Part shown: positions 45,251-57,839 of the stretch, piece by piece
How positions within the stretch are numbered: position 1 is the stretch's first letter
How the letters are laid out: each line of letters begins with the position of its first letter
Assembly (NCBI GenBank): GCA_015680685.1
Contig: MNCI01005578.1
Coordinates: 20,316-84,315, forward strand
Reading direction: 5' to 3'
DNA: 64,000 nt
DNA from: Gnetum montanum
Lineage: Eukaryota; Streptophyta; Gnetopsida; Gnetales; Gnetaceae
Made by a program: the position numbers and the translations under genes
Notes under the pieces: model-generated
What the model was told of the DNA's origin: nothing
The model's input: the letters and a program-made list of their open reading frames with translations, nothing else
The model's database searches: none

Positions 45251-48200
45251 TGACTTGCAATTATGAGGGAAAAGGATAATTACATTGGGAAATTCATGAG
45301 AAATCTAAAGTTAGGAAAATGTACAAGCAAATTTACAAGTTAGAGTCAAAGACAGAAAACTTTTTTAAGTATTGAGAAGGAAAATTTTAAAAAATTTTAT
45401 ATTTTTAACTTTCTAGATTAGTTTTTCAATGAAATTTTGAGTTAAAAAAGTGTGGGATTTATAAGGGCAAGGTAGGTTAATCTTGAGGCTTTCCAAGGTG
45501 TTGTTGGTATGATCCCGGGATTGCAGACTATAGGTTTCATGAAGGATTGATGTAATTATGTGGATTTCATGTTAGCATTCATTGAAGTTACATTGTCTTT
45601 TGTCAATAGAAAGGATAGAAAAAATTCAAGAGAAAAGGTAAGAGAAAGAGGAATAACAACAATATGGGTAGGGAGATAGACATTTTACAATTTGTGATTT
45701 TGGGTGTTGAGAGTGAAAGATGACTTGGGACTTAAGTGCTTGAGAAAAGGAAAAGGTACTACACAAAAACAAAAGGAATGTGCATGTAGTGAAGGAGTAG
45801 ATGGGTGCCACAAGGGACACATGGTAATGATGTAGGGAGTATTAGGGGGTAGCACATGGTACCTATAGGGCCCAGGTGAGTTTGTCTCTTCATTTTATGA
45901 GTTTTTTTAAGTTTTGATTATGTTAGTTTTTAGTTTTTCATTAGGATAGGGAAGGTGAGGGGAGTAAGAGGTAGGTAAGATGCTTGGATGCTGATGGTGC
46001 TAATACGGTCCACAGTGCCCATAGTGTTGTGTGTACCAATAGCAGCTACTCTATGTGCATAATGCTTTGTAGTGACAGTGCTAATAGCACCAACTTGTAG
46101 CTATGTATGTTATATTGACCTACATTGGTAGCCATGTTAATGTAGATTGATGCAAGTGAGGTGCTATGGAGTGAGAGGAGAAGAGAAGGGAAGAAAAAAA
46201 ATATATAATGGAAGTTTCATGGAAGCACAAGGGATAAAGAAAAAGTACTAGTTTCTGCCCCTAAGGGGTAGATCTATGGGTAGATTGGGGCTTGTGAGTA
46301 TTGATCATAGAAGAGGATGGTCATCCATGATGCCCCTAAGGATCAAACAAGTGAAGTTGAGTGGTGAGGGTTTGTTAGTTTTTTTACTAGGAAAGGAGAA
46401 AAAGGCAAGGGCAAAGGAGATAGGGCTAGGTAGGAAAAAGGTGGTTAGGGCCTCCATAGCATTGGTACTTGAGACTAGGCCATGCATAGAACTAGCTTGT
46501 TGCATGGTATGTATCTTCTTCATTTTATTATTTTTTTAAAGATATTTGTTAGTCATGCAAGGGTTTTTCAAGTGCATAGGCATCTGGTATGGTACTAGCC
46601 TATGTGGTGCGATTAACACATGGTGATGTGCAACACTATTGCTGGTATGTAGTGTCTATTGGTGCATGACATGTGCTAGCACATGGTGCTACTTGTGTGG
46701 CAAAGTGTCACTGATGCATGTTGGAGCCTTCAATAATAATTTTCTTTTATTATTTTATTAGTGGTAGGGCAAAGGCAGGTTATCAAGGTTCAGTATGGGT
46801 AGGGGATTGATGAGTGAGAAGAGTCCTCCATGGGCTAGGAAGGCATGTGGTAGGCATATTGCATGGTTGAAATATTGGCTAAAAGGTAAAGTTAGAAAAT
46901 CAAAATTTTTACTAAATGCTAGGTAAAAGGTAAGAACTAAAAATTTGATCAAATTTGATTAGAGTAGATGAAACTAAAAACTAAATTTGTGCTCGAGAAT
47001 GAAAAACTAAAAATTTTCCTAATTTTGAAAGGATGAACAATAAAATTGAAAAATTTAACTAAGTCTAGGTACTATTGAAAATAAACTAATGTTTTGGTAA
47101 AGTGCAAGATATGCAAGGAGAAAAATGAAAATAAAAATTTATCTAATTACTAGGAAGAACCACAACCAAAAATTTTCTATGATGAAAATATTGCTAAGAA
47201 TGAGGTAAAACTAAAATTAATCTAAATGTTAAAAGGGGAATCAAAATCAAAATTTGGTTAAGTATGGGAAAGGAAGGTAGAAAATAAAAACTTGCCTAAG
47301 TATAATGGTGAAATAGTGGAAAATATTGCCTAAGTGTTGAAGCTAGACAAAAGCAAAATTTAACTAAGTGTGGAAATAGAGAGATGAAAATTTGACTATG
47401 TCTAGGAAAGGAAGAAGCTCAAAATTTGACTAAGTCTGGGTGATATAAGTTTAAACTTGAGTATTTAGGGATGAGAAGTCAAATTTAAAAGAGAGACAAT
47501 GATGGTTAAGTACCTAGAATTTGGGAAAAAAATTTTAAAGCATCAAGAGAAATGATAGGAAAAAATGTTCAAACATGGACTAGTTAGGATGATAGGAAAA
47601 TTACCTAAGAGTTAGTGTTGCCTAAGTGATGTGAATCCTAACAAGAAAAATGTTGGAAGAAAAACTTGCATGCATAAGTCTTATTTTTTGCTAGATTTAT
47701 CTTATAATTTTGTCATTGTTGATACTTATGCATTTATACTTGTCTCATGGGTACTAACATGTTGTTTTTATTTGTTATCTTGTAGAGGTGGTATTATTCC
47801 TAGGCCTATGGTGATTGATTTGATGTTCTTTTTGATTGGTAATGCAAAATCTATGATTACTAAGAGGCCTTAACAATGAAAGGTGTCATATTAATGATTA
47901 ATCACTATCCTACATAGATTTGGGCTCATCTAGGGACCAGGAAATTCCTCAAGTTTTGCATTGATTATTTTAACATGCTTGTGTGGAGTTGCTTTTACCT
48001 CTCCCTACAGTCTCACTTGCGCTTGAAATAATATGTTGTGGTATTAGTGTGAGGTTGCTTGATGTGTCATTTAAGACTTGGGTAACATTGATATGATTAT
48101 GGATAAGACATACAAGAATTGAGAAATCTAGTAGAAGGGGCTAGATCATTTGTGATGGGATCACACTTACAAGCTATTACATCCACTTTTCAGTTTGCTA

Positions 48201-48589
48201 GTGTTCGTGATTAAGTATGATTTTGGAATTATTCCACTAGAGCTTGAGTATCAAAATCTCCGTAAATAGCATGATGGGGTATTTTTCCACCTCTCGAAGA
48301 TCTCTAAGAATCATTTGGGTTTATAATGCAATTTATTAGCTTCATTCTTAGTGATCCTAGAAAAGTCAAAGAACCAACATTTTTTTAATATTGAAGATGA
48401 CACAAACTCTATGTCAGTGCTCCTCTTGGACCATCATAACCATGTCACTAGCATAAAATTTGTATTTTGACCTCAAATTAGGCTCCATAGGACTCAAAAT
48501 GACTTATTTAAGAAACCTTTAGTAGCATAGGCTTTAAATTTTTTCATTTGGATAGTTTGACCATAGGACCAAAATCTTTCTAACTCTAA
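45251..48589. other. 5' region of R1; repeats but no clear genes
   Basis: Probably the R1 upstream region. Two similar segments rich in GTGCTA/TAGCAC words lie near 46000-46130 and 46590-46710. A degenerate ~50-bp tandem repeat with AAAATTTGACTAAGT units runs from about 46880 to 47470. Open frames (46276-46539, 47631-47873) have no recognisable domain. No R1 protease or gag could be identified. Confidence 0.5.
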
Positions 48590-50219
48590 GTGATGCTACC
48601 ACTAATGCATGCATTAGCATTGGTGTTACCTACAAAAAATTCTTTAAAAATACATATCCAATAGGATCTTAGAATTCTATATGTCTCAATGACCCTACCC
48701 ATCCCCAAAATAATGGACATTAGTTTGGGCACTTTTGGTAGCATTCGAGGTCCAAACCAAGGTGTTTTTGGGTAAGTGATGCTAAATGACATTGAAGTGA
48801 GTGTTAGCATAACCATTAATTTCACCTATAGAATTACCCTTGAGAACACCATATTTAATAGTATCTCAAGCTTCTATAGGTTCTTGGTGATGGTCCCCAA
48901 TCATTCCCAAGAGGATGAGCATATGTTTGGATACTTTTTGTAGTGTTTGAAGACCCAAAATCAAGGTGTTTTTGACTAAGTAATGTTAAGTGATGTGAAA
49001 GCTAGTGTTAGTGTTAGCATTATCTTGTCTACATTAGCATCATTTCATAGTCACCAAGTTCCCCATTTTGTAGCTTTCTATAGGTCTATAGGCTTCTTAG
49101 CATTCAAAAGACATCATTATGACTTATTTTATGATAAGTTTAGGCATCCTTGAAGTTATAATTTTTAATTTGAAAAACTGTGAAAAATTTTTCTAACTCT
49201 AGTACTAACACTAACATTGATGCTAGCGTTAGGACCTAGAAAAGCTATAGTTTATTATTATTAACCATTAGGTTTATTTTCAAACATCTTAACTAGGATT
49301 TTTGAATTTCTTGACCTCATCTTAGCAACATTCAACATTAGTTTGATCATCAAACTAGTCTTGGAAGTTCCAAACTTTAACATGGGAAAAGTGAAAAAAG
49401 TTTGCTTAACCACCATGGATTTTGACACTAATGCTAATGTTAGTGTTAGCAGATGTAGGACCCATATTTTACCCTTCATCACCTTCAAAACTTGCATTTG
49501 ACAACATTCGTAGGTTTCTTGGGCTCCTCAACATTAGCGTGGCAACATTCGATATTAGTTTAAGCCCTAAACAAGATTCTCAAGACTCAAAACTTTAAAT
49601 TGGAAAAAAATGGCAAAATTTTTCTAAGTGCTAGTGACACTAATGCTGACACTAGCAGTAACATTAACATTATCAATTTTAGGACCTACAAACAATAATT
49701 GTTAACACTTCCAATCGACATCCAACCTCATCTCTTATTTTTATGGGCTTCTTAGCATTGTGTTAGTATTATTTAGCATTAATTTAGGCATTAAATAGGG
49801 CCTTGGAAGGCTTAGAATGGCTCTTAAGTAAAATTGGTGAAATATTTCAAAGTGTTGGTAATGTTAACTTTGATGTCACTTGCCTAGCTTACGACACTTG
49901 TTGAACACAAAGGTTAAACTCATCATGTTTGAATTCTAAATAAACTTCGGGTAAATTGCACTTGACTTTAAGTTTAGATTTAGTAGCTCTAAGTTGAAAC
50001 TAACAACTCAAGATGTATATATTGGAGTTCAAAACACCAATTCTAAGTTGGTTTCTTTAGAGCTTGAGCACGTTTTGAGATTTTAAGAGATACAAAACAT
50101 GTGTAGCAAATCTCCTAGCATCATCTACATGCTCCATGGCCACCACAACGTCTCCAAATTGTAATACTAGTGCTAATGCACAATTTGCATCAATGAAGTA
50201 GCATCCACATTAGCCCACC

Positions 50220-51080
50220 AGAGTTAGAATATTTTTAGGTCAAAGTTAGTACTAAAGTTAAAATATTTTTAGCTTAATGTCAATGCCAAAGTTAGAATAT
50301 TTTTAGCTTAGCGTCAACATGAGAGTTAGAATGTTTTTAGCTCAACATTAGTACTAGAGTTAGAATATTTTTAGATTAGTATTAGCATTGAAGTTAGAAT
50401 AATTTCAGCTTAGTGTTAGCATTGAAGAACATACAAAATTTCTTAGAATGTCTTTATTTCTACTGTCAAAACATGTGTATGCTTATACCCATTGCATGGA
50501 ACATGTATGGAGTAGGAAGAAGGTTGTGGAAAAAAACTCTAATAATTATTTTTATGAAAATAAAATATTAAAAAAAATGAAAATACTTAGCTTTGGAAGT
50601 TAGAAACTTAAATTGCAATCTTTATTTTATTATTTGAAGTTTGTACCACTATTTTACTCATGTCAATTGTGATGAAGCTTATTTTTACATTATTTATATG
50701 TGTTCCTAGGTTCCTCCCCTACTTGCAAGTGGGTTAGCCCACTAGCAAGCAGGGGTGGGATGTAGGGATACATAAGCAAGATAGATGATGGCCATCAAAT
50801 ATGCATGCATTGGCAATGTTGCGTTAAATACATACTAAGTAAGTTTTTATGCTTTTCCATGTTAGCACTAGAGGTAGAATAATTTTAGCTCAATGTTAAC
50901 ACAAGAGTTAGGATATTTTTAGCTTAATGTCAACAACAAAGTTAGAATATTTTCTTCTTAGCATCATTACTAGAGTTTGGAATATTTTCATCTCAGCATA
51001 AGTAACAGAGTTAAAATATTTTCATCTCTAGCATTAGTCTCTAGAGTTAGAATTTTTTCAACTCTAGTGTTAGTATTGGG
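50220..51080 (+). repeat. 35-bp tandem arrays in block II, split by an insertion
   Basis: Units of the form GAGTTAGAATATTTTTAGCT plus a variable 15-bp part. Six copies at 50220-50430 and six at 50865-51080, separated by about 430 bp of unrelated AT-rich DNA that includes a strong hairpin. The same array has about 15 copies in block III and one in block I. Confidence 0.8.
50716..50755 (+). other. 18-bp stem inverted repeat
   Basis: CCCCTACTTGCAAGTGGG, a TTAG loop, then CCCACTAGCAAGCAGGGG: an 18-bp stem with two mismatches, much more GC-rich than its surroundings. It lies in the insertion that splits the 35-bp array. It could be the end of a small DNA element or a solitary hairpin. Confidence 0.75.
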
Positions 51081-51899
51081 ACACTTAGTCAAGACAATCT
51101 TGTTTTGGCCTCAAATTAATTTTGGATAATTTTTGTAGCTTTTTCATCAATATACCTTTCCTTCAAAGATTTAATTTCACATTTTAAACCTACATTTTTC
51201 TCACAAATTGGGTTATTATCATTAGTTTTATTATACCTATGTTTTTCACGAACACTTATAGTTTGGTCCTTCTTAGAAGGTGAACACTAATTCTTTTAGC
51301 AATAAGGCATTTTTCTTATTTGGGAAGGAAACCAAAACTCTTCCCCCATATCATAACATCTAATAATTAATATTTTATGTCCTTTTTCTCATATTCTATG
51401 AATTTATTTTATCTCTTCTAGTCCATTTTTGTACTTAGTTTCTTTTGCAACAATATATACTTACTCATTTTTTTAGCATTTTATAGTTAGCTATTTTTTA
51501 GCATTTAAAATCATACATTTTATCTTTTTCCTACCATTTCCTAGTTCAAGTTTGTTAGGCTAAATCTACATTCAATTAGAGATTCATGTTCCATAATGTT
51601 ATTATCATTGACTTAGTGAAGGTTATATCAAGTCCTAGATCAGTTATGGCTATAAATTAAATCTTTTTATACTTAGTTCATGGAGGTATCTTTGCAAAGT
51701 TAGGAAGACTAATTTTGTAGGAACATTTTTGGTACTAGAAGAAGGGCTAATAGTTTATCTAGTGTTAGGTACCTTTGCTTGATAGCCTATAGGTCCTTTC
51801 CAATAGTTAGAAATGTTTTTTACTTTATTTTATTTCTTATACTTGTTACTTTTTTAGTTTAAATTTCCCTTTTGCATTTAATCTTAATTTCTTCCAACA

Positions 51900-54120
51900 G
51901 TATGTAGAGATACCCGTTGATACCATGTTAGAACTAGGATCCAAGTTAGCTCATAGAACTTGGGTCTATAAACTAGTGGAGATGAGGAGAGCTCATGTAA
52001 CTATGATATCCATGATGAAGCATGACTTTGAAATTGCATGTGCTAAATGAGAACTTAGTATTACACTTGATAATGAGTTGTGGAGGATGGCTGCCTATGA
52101 AGTTTCCAACAACTTGGGGCCTTTCTACCCAAAATCTAAAACCTGGAGAGTTGAATGAGTATGAGAAAAATGCATTGGCAAAATATCTTACTATTAGGAA
52201 TGAAATTCTAGCAGAGACTAATACTAGAATATAGAAAACATAGGCTATGATGAACTTTCCTATGGATCACTATAACATCAATTCTAGTAGGAGCTATCAA
52301 CTCCATGATCAATGTAGTGAAGGTGGAAGCGTAAGCATCTTTGATGATGAAGAGGATGCAAATTCTCATATTTCTTTACCTACAAGACTTTATCATCAAT
52401 ATACAATCCACTTGCCCAACCCCATTTTGTAGTACATTAATCTCATCAGCTCTACCAGTTCATTCTCTACATATGTTTCATAAACCACTATCCCTATCAC
52501 TCTTATTTTCATTGCTATAATTCCAACATTGACTAACTTATCTCATGCCTATAATTTATTACCTAACATTGCTATAGTCAATCCTACTCTCCCAACATTG
52601 ATACAAAGTATTAATCCATTATCTAACCCTTTTCAAGCATTGCAATGCATAAGATCATATCAACAATCATAGAATTTTCTACCTTTTTTCTCATCTACAC
52701 ACCATGTGCCTTATCATAATGTCATACCATTAGCACCAATGCCCATCATGGTACCCATTAAACTAATATTATCTAGTAATAATCCTATGTCAAACAACCC
52801 CACTTAAAATATCCTTGGTTAAACTGATGTTCCTACTCCAAGATCTATCTTCTAGAATGCAGGTTGTAGATACTAGGTTTGAAAGATTGCATCTTTACAT
52901 CAGGGTAGTCCTATAATATCCATTTCCAATCTTCTTGATAATTTCATAAGTCCATTGATCCCTTTGCAAAAGTTCCCAAAGTAGTTTCATTGCCAAATTT
53001 TGCAATGTATAATGAAAATTTTGATCTTACAAACCATATAATCATATTTTTCAATGAATGCATTCTACTAGTCGATTATCACAACACTATCTTAGAAGCT
53101 TTTCTAACTTTTTAACTACCAAAGTTCCTAAATGGTATAGATCACTCCCCCATGGATCTATCACCACCTTGGAAAAATGTTTCACCATCTTTGTGGAGAG
53201 GTTCAAATATAATATTACCAAGGATGGTAGTTTGCAAAAACTCCTAGTAATCGAACAAGCTTATAATGAATCAATTTTTAAGTTTATCTTCCAATGAACT
53301 TTAGCCATAATGAAGTTCACTCATTCTTTGCTAAATGATCAACTACTAATATGTTTAAGAGAGTTATCAATAACTACATTAGAGGAAAGCTAGTTTATCC
53401 TAGATTACTTAGCCTTCATAATGATATAACTTCAGCCAAGTGTAATAAAGAAGTGTCAATCTAACATAAAGACCTTAAGTATGTGAGCTTCTACAATAGA
53501 ACCAACAAGCTAGAAAAAGAGAAGACCCCACAAAGTGTAGATCAAATGGTTACTTTAATTAATCAAACTTTACCAACTTTTTCATCCACTGCTAATCAAG
53601 TAGGATAAACTTCATTGAATGGGGGCTAGAAAATAAGACAACCTAAGGATCAATTTAAATATCTTAAATATCCAATGAGGTATACTCAACTTTATAATAG
53701 ATCATTAAGAGATGGACACATAATGTTAAAATAGGTTTTAGAGCAATCATGGACTAGGTTTGAGTGCTTATAGGTTCTAGCCATAGATCCTTTTCAAGAT
53801 ATGAAAGAAGATCTACTAGTCCTAAGGTGGTATAATGTCAATAAATTATACTACTATCATGAAGCTGTAGATCATGACATAAATGATTGCAATTTACTTA
53901 AAGATAACATTCAACCTCTTGTTAAAAAAAGAGAAAAGTCTTTGACATTCTTATTCAACCTAACAATCATATGCTTGCATTTTACCTTGAACACAAAGGT
54001 AATAATCCCAAAACCCTATTCTTCATTCACATGGATCACTCTTGAATCAATTCTCCTAAGCCCATGAAACCTTTTATCCTTAATCTCCTTGCAAATAATT
54101 CCTTTGCTTCAACTACCCAA
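51900..54120 (+). pseudogene. Q1 gag, Tat/Ogre type
   Basis: Begins YVEIPVDTMLELGSKLAHRT (about 51901). ELWRMAAYEVSNNLGPFYPK follows near 52076. The capsid core WYRSLPHGSITTLEKCFTIF then VERFKYNI is at about 53130-53215. A later block YYYHEAVDHDINDCNLLK with DNIQPLVKK (about 53850-53925) is the Tat gag C-terminus. Stops are frequent between 52235 and 53040. It follows block II in the sense orientation, as gag should follow its 5' LTR. Confidence 0.75.
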
Positions 54121-54759
54121 AAGGTATGAAGAGCTTTATTTGTCATAGATCTTACATAATCCTATGATACTATTCCAAATTTTAATCCTTCTTTAACTAC
54201 TCCATCTTCTCCATTGGATCTCTTATCCTCACTCACTTTGTAGGAATCACTCTTTCTTCCTATACCTATGTCTAAAATTAGCACCCTTACCCAAACACAA
54301 AAGAAAACCACACATAACAAAGGAAAAGTGAAAGAGTAAGTCAACAAGAAATCTTTCCCATAGTGGAGAAATACAACTACATATATAACTACTCTAATAA
54401 CTACTTCAACTCCTCCATCATTAATAATTTCTCTAGTGTTGTCACCTCCTAAAGATTTCACATCAAAGAATCATGCTTTTTCCCTAATCACTACAGCAAT
54501 GGAGTGAAAAGAAATAAATCATTTGCTCTTTGACCTCATTTCCACATTCAAGAAGCATCATTCAGTGTTAAAGAAGCTTCTCAAGTTAATCATAATGCTT
54601 GTAGACATTTAGCCTCATGCCTAAGCCATCTTATTAATGATTAATACTCCATGGTATAAGGTGGATTGCTTGATGTCTAGAGGCAAAAATATCAAAACTC
54701 ATCCTCCCATGGGGCTGTGTGCTATCTTTCCATCTACATCATCATACAGATCAAAGAGA

Positions 54760-54840
54760 ACATGATACTATCTCTAGTGCATGTGGATGATGGATCTAGA
54801 TCCAATGTGATTTGATGGGCTATCATTGAGAATGTTGGCA
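54760..54840 (+). pseudogene. possible Q1 protease fragment
   Basis: LVHVDDGSRSNVI followed by a stop resembles the DxG active-site strand of retroelement aspartic proteases (often VDxGSS). Only this strand can be recognised, but the position after gag is right. From 54840 to 55881 no further domain is seen; RT is missing from Q1. Confidence 0.4.
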
Positions 54841-55881
54841 TTGAAAGACATGTTACTACTTCAAGTCTAACTCTACTTTGATTTCATTTAGCTAAACTAG
54901 AGTAGATATCAAAGGTTTGATCAAATTACCCTTCTTTGTAGGAAATTATGTCACTTGAAAAGTTGATTTTGTAGTAATTAGAAAATCCTCAAGGATAAAC
55001 ACTATCCTAGGAAGGCTCTGGTTAGCTTATCATTGCACAATTTCCTCATCCATACATCAAGAGATACACTTTTCATGAAAATATAGGGAGGTAATCATCC
55101 ATATTAATCTTGAAGCTTCCACAATTTCTTTCTTAGATGCATTGAAAGAAATCATATTAGGATCCAAATCCATCATGATGGGTCCAACATCGTTATCACA
55201 AGAAATTGATGAGCTGAATGTTAGCATCCAATGGTCATCTAAATCTCACAAGTTTATAGAACTATGCTTTAGTAAACTAACACTATAGAATCCATTAGAA
55301 GAATTAAGGGCCCTACTTGTTTACAAGCTAAGAAAACCATTGCCAATGTATCTTCTCCTAGAAAATCCTATAATCTTTATCTTGTTATTTTTATGGTTTT
55401 AATTCATCTTATAGATTTAGCTTAATTAACTACATTTTCTTCTTTAATTTTCTATACGTTATTTTATTTTACATTTTGCAAATTTATTATCATCTTTAAC
55501 TTTTTAATAATATTTTCATTTACTACTTTGTTTTATTTTATCTTACATTTTAAATATTAAAAAAATTTAAAAATTTCATAAATAGAAAAAACCATAAGAA
55601 CATAAATAAATAAAACAAAAAATCCATAAAAATAGTTTGTTGTATCGTAGTTTTCAATCTCCAATACAAACACAAACATATCATCAAATAAAAATATCAT
55701 TTCTTAAAGACATAGCTAGCATCCTGTCACTACTCCTTCTTTATCTTCATTTTTCTCCACAAGTGTCACCTTTTTACTTCTTGTGGTCCCCATCTCTTCC
55801 TCCTCCTTTATACATCATAGATTTATCATTGTTGTTCAATTATTATGAGCAATTTATCTCTTAATCTACTTTGAAGCTAAT

Positions 55882-56906
55882 CATCATTATCCTACCTATT
55901 CTCAAGTCATTATCAAGTAATCATCATTCTGAGTACTTCTGTCCCTCTAAAGTGTGTCCATGGTGGTTACCTCTGTCACCCGCTCCCCTTGCTATCACAA
56001 ATGCTAAGGTCACTACCTCGTGGTATCGAAAAGGTGTCATTTCCTTGAATTGTCTTAGGCTTGCTAATCGTTGGATTTCAGGGGTTGAGTTTAACACTTT
56101 GTATGGGGAGTCNNNNNNNNNNNNNNNNNNNNNNNNNNNNNNNNNNNNNNNNNNNNNNNNNNNNNNCCTATCGGAAAACGTCTAGAATATCTTGGGATTC
56201 CTAATCCCACTTGCCCTCTATGTGGTGGACTAGATGACTTTGTCCATGTGTTTTGGCAATGTCCCTTTGCTCAACATGTGTGGCAGTGGACTTCTAAAGC
56301 TTTTCCATCCTACAAGCTATCTCAAGAGGCTGCCATATTCGGATTCTTGAACATTACTTCTACTAATCTTAATTTTCTGTGGAAAGTTATTAGACCTATT
56401 ATTTTATATTATATTTGGAAGCGAAGATGCAATGTTCTATTTCAAAAGACAGAGTATTCTAACAAATGTTTGCTTACCAGGTTGGAGACGTTGCAGATCT
56501 TTCGCCTCACCTATTTTCAACTCACATCTCAAGCATCCAAGTTCAATCTGGACAGTCATCAATTGGTTCATCTCCTACAGCTATGGGAAAGACCTATGTG
56601 TTTTAGTTACACTTAGCATCAAATTCTATGTCATTCTATTTTGTAAAAAGCTAGTCTGTGCAAACATTTGGTTGTGTCCCAACTTGGGGTACCTCCTCTA
56701 ATACTAGTTTATTTTTAAGGTGTTTCCCGAGTGTCATTCACGTTGCTCTTAGTTTTCCCCTTCCCTTAACCTTATGACTTATTCAAGTTGTTGTAATTGA
56801 TGCTCCTTTAATTTCAATAAATCTTCTTTTCGGGGTCCGACACCCCCCCATCATTATCCTACCTATTCTCAAGTCATTATCAAGTAATCATCATTCTGAG
56901 TACTTC
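55882..56906 (+). mobile_element. young LINE 3' fragment with 58-bp target duplication
   Basis: The inserted part is 55940-56848. It is flanked by identical 58-base copies at 55882-55939 and 56849-56906. It codes for the last part of a LINE ORF2: LRLANRWISGVEFNTLY before the gap, and PIGKRLEYLGIPNPTCPLCG with DDFVHVFWQCPFAQHVW after it (56167 on). This is a zf-RVT domain with CxxC, H and C all present and an open frame to the stop at 56616. A 3' UTR with AATAAA follows and the end is a GGGGTCCGACACCCC stem-loop rather than poly-A. The 54-base gap at 56113-56166 hides part of it. 5'-truncated. Confidence 0.9.
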
Positions 56907-57329
56907 ATTTATGGCCAGTTAAAGGTAGTTTAGCTAGTGGTATAGTGTTATCTAAAATAAATATTTAGCATGATCACAAAGCTATGCATTAGCATTAGTT
57001 TAATGTTTTGCTAAAAAAAACATTAGGTTTGTTGTAAAAATATCTCTTATATTTTATTGTACTATTTTCAATCCCCTCACTATCTTCCTTGTTTCTTTTT
57101 CCCCCCCCTCTCTTTCTATAGTTTCTAATATCATTCTTCTATGGTTCTCTCATATAATTTTATCTATCTTTCTTAATCTTTTCTTATTTTGTTCTACTAA
57201 TATTTCTTCTATAGCGTACTATGGTAAAAATATTCATCAATGATCTATCTCATACACTTAGCTATGAATGTTTATTATTTTTACTCCATGTAAAGGTGTA
57301 TTGAGTTTGAGTAGGATAGGAAGGGAATT

Positions 57330-57835
57330 TATCAAATTATCAACATCAATAATCATTACAGTATGAGATTTAGCCATGCCCTAATTTTATGGCATAACAC
57401 TATATCTTGGTATACAAGTGATATCCCTCATTTCTCCCCCATTTTAGTATTTTCTATTTTTGCAACTCTCAACTTCATCTTCTTCATCTCATATTTCTCC
57501 ATTCTTCCTCTAATTTCTTCTTTCTATCTCTTGTCATTTTCTTTCATTAATGCATTAGGGAGGATTAAGTGACTCTGTTTTTATTTCAATAAGGATTTAT
57601 TGAAAGCATGAATGGGACATGATATGAACATCATTAATGATATCTCTTTGATCATCTTATGTGTAGAATCTAGCCATGTCCCTCTTTTGTGGCATAACAT
57701 CATCCTCATGATTACTATACTTGTGGTATCCTATCATTCTTCCCTTCTCATGTTTCTTTATTCCAACATTTCTCTTACAAGTAAATTAATTAGTTCATCT
57801 ATTCTTTTCTTGATGGATCCTCATTCAACATCTTA
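57330..57835 (+). repeat. ~298-bp tandem repeats in the 3' region of Q1
   Basis: Units with 'agatttagccatgccct..atggcataac' at 57365 and 'gaatctagccatgtccct..gtggcataac' at 57667, 298 bp apart. These are the reverse complement of units in the 3' regions of R1 and R2, as expected because Q1 is on the plus strand. Followed by block III. Confidence 0.7.
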
Positions 57836-57839
57836 TTAG

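Larger units (their letters stand above)
48590..51740 (+). mobile_element. long 5' LTR of Tat/Ogre-like element Q1 (block II)
   Basis: U3 is built of about seven ~208-bp tandem units (palindromic GCTAATGTTAGTGTTAGC-type clusters near 48600, 48805, 49005, 49215, 49430, 49635 and 49860). A TATATATT box is near 50014. Then come two arrays of a 35-bp unit (50220-50430, 50865-51075) and a stretch homologous to 39010-39190 (inverted) and 59520-59740. Q1 gag follows. LTRs over 2 kb are typical of Ogre-like elements. Edges are approximate. Confidence 0.65.

Noticed and set aside
46276-46539. 87-codon plus-strand ORF with a hydrophobic tail
   Set aside because: No recognisable domain, lies in repeat-rich R1 leader sequence, and an overlapping frame on the other strand is equally open.
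45251-48589. 5' LTR of R1
   Set aside because: A minus-oriented copy of the block I sequence was expected but not seen here; block II is on the opposite strand and belongs with Q1 gag.
54162-54461. 99-codon minus-strand ORF
   Set aside because: Antisense to the Q1 gag-protease region; a shadow of a decayed coding strand.
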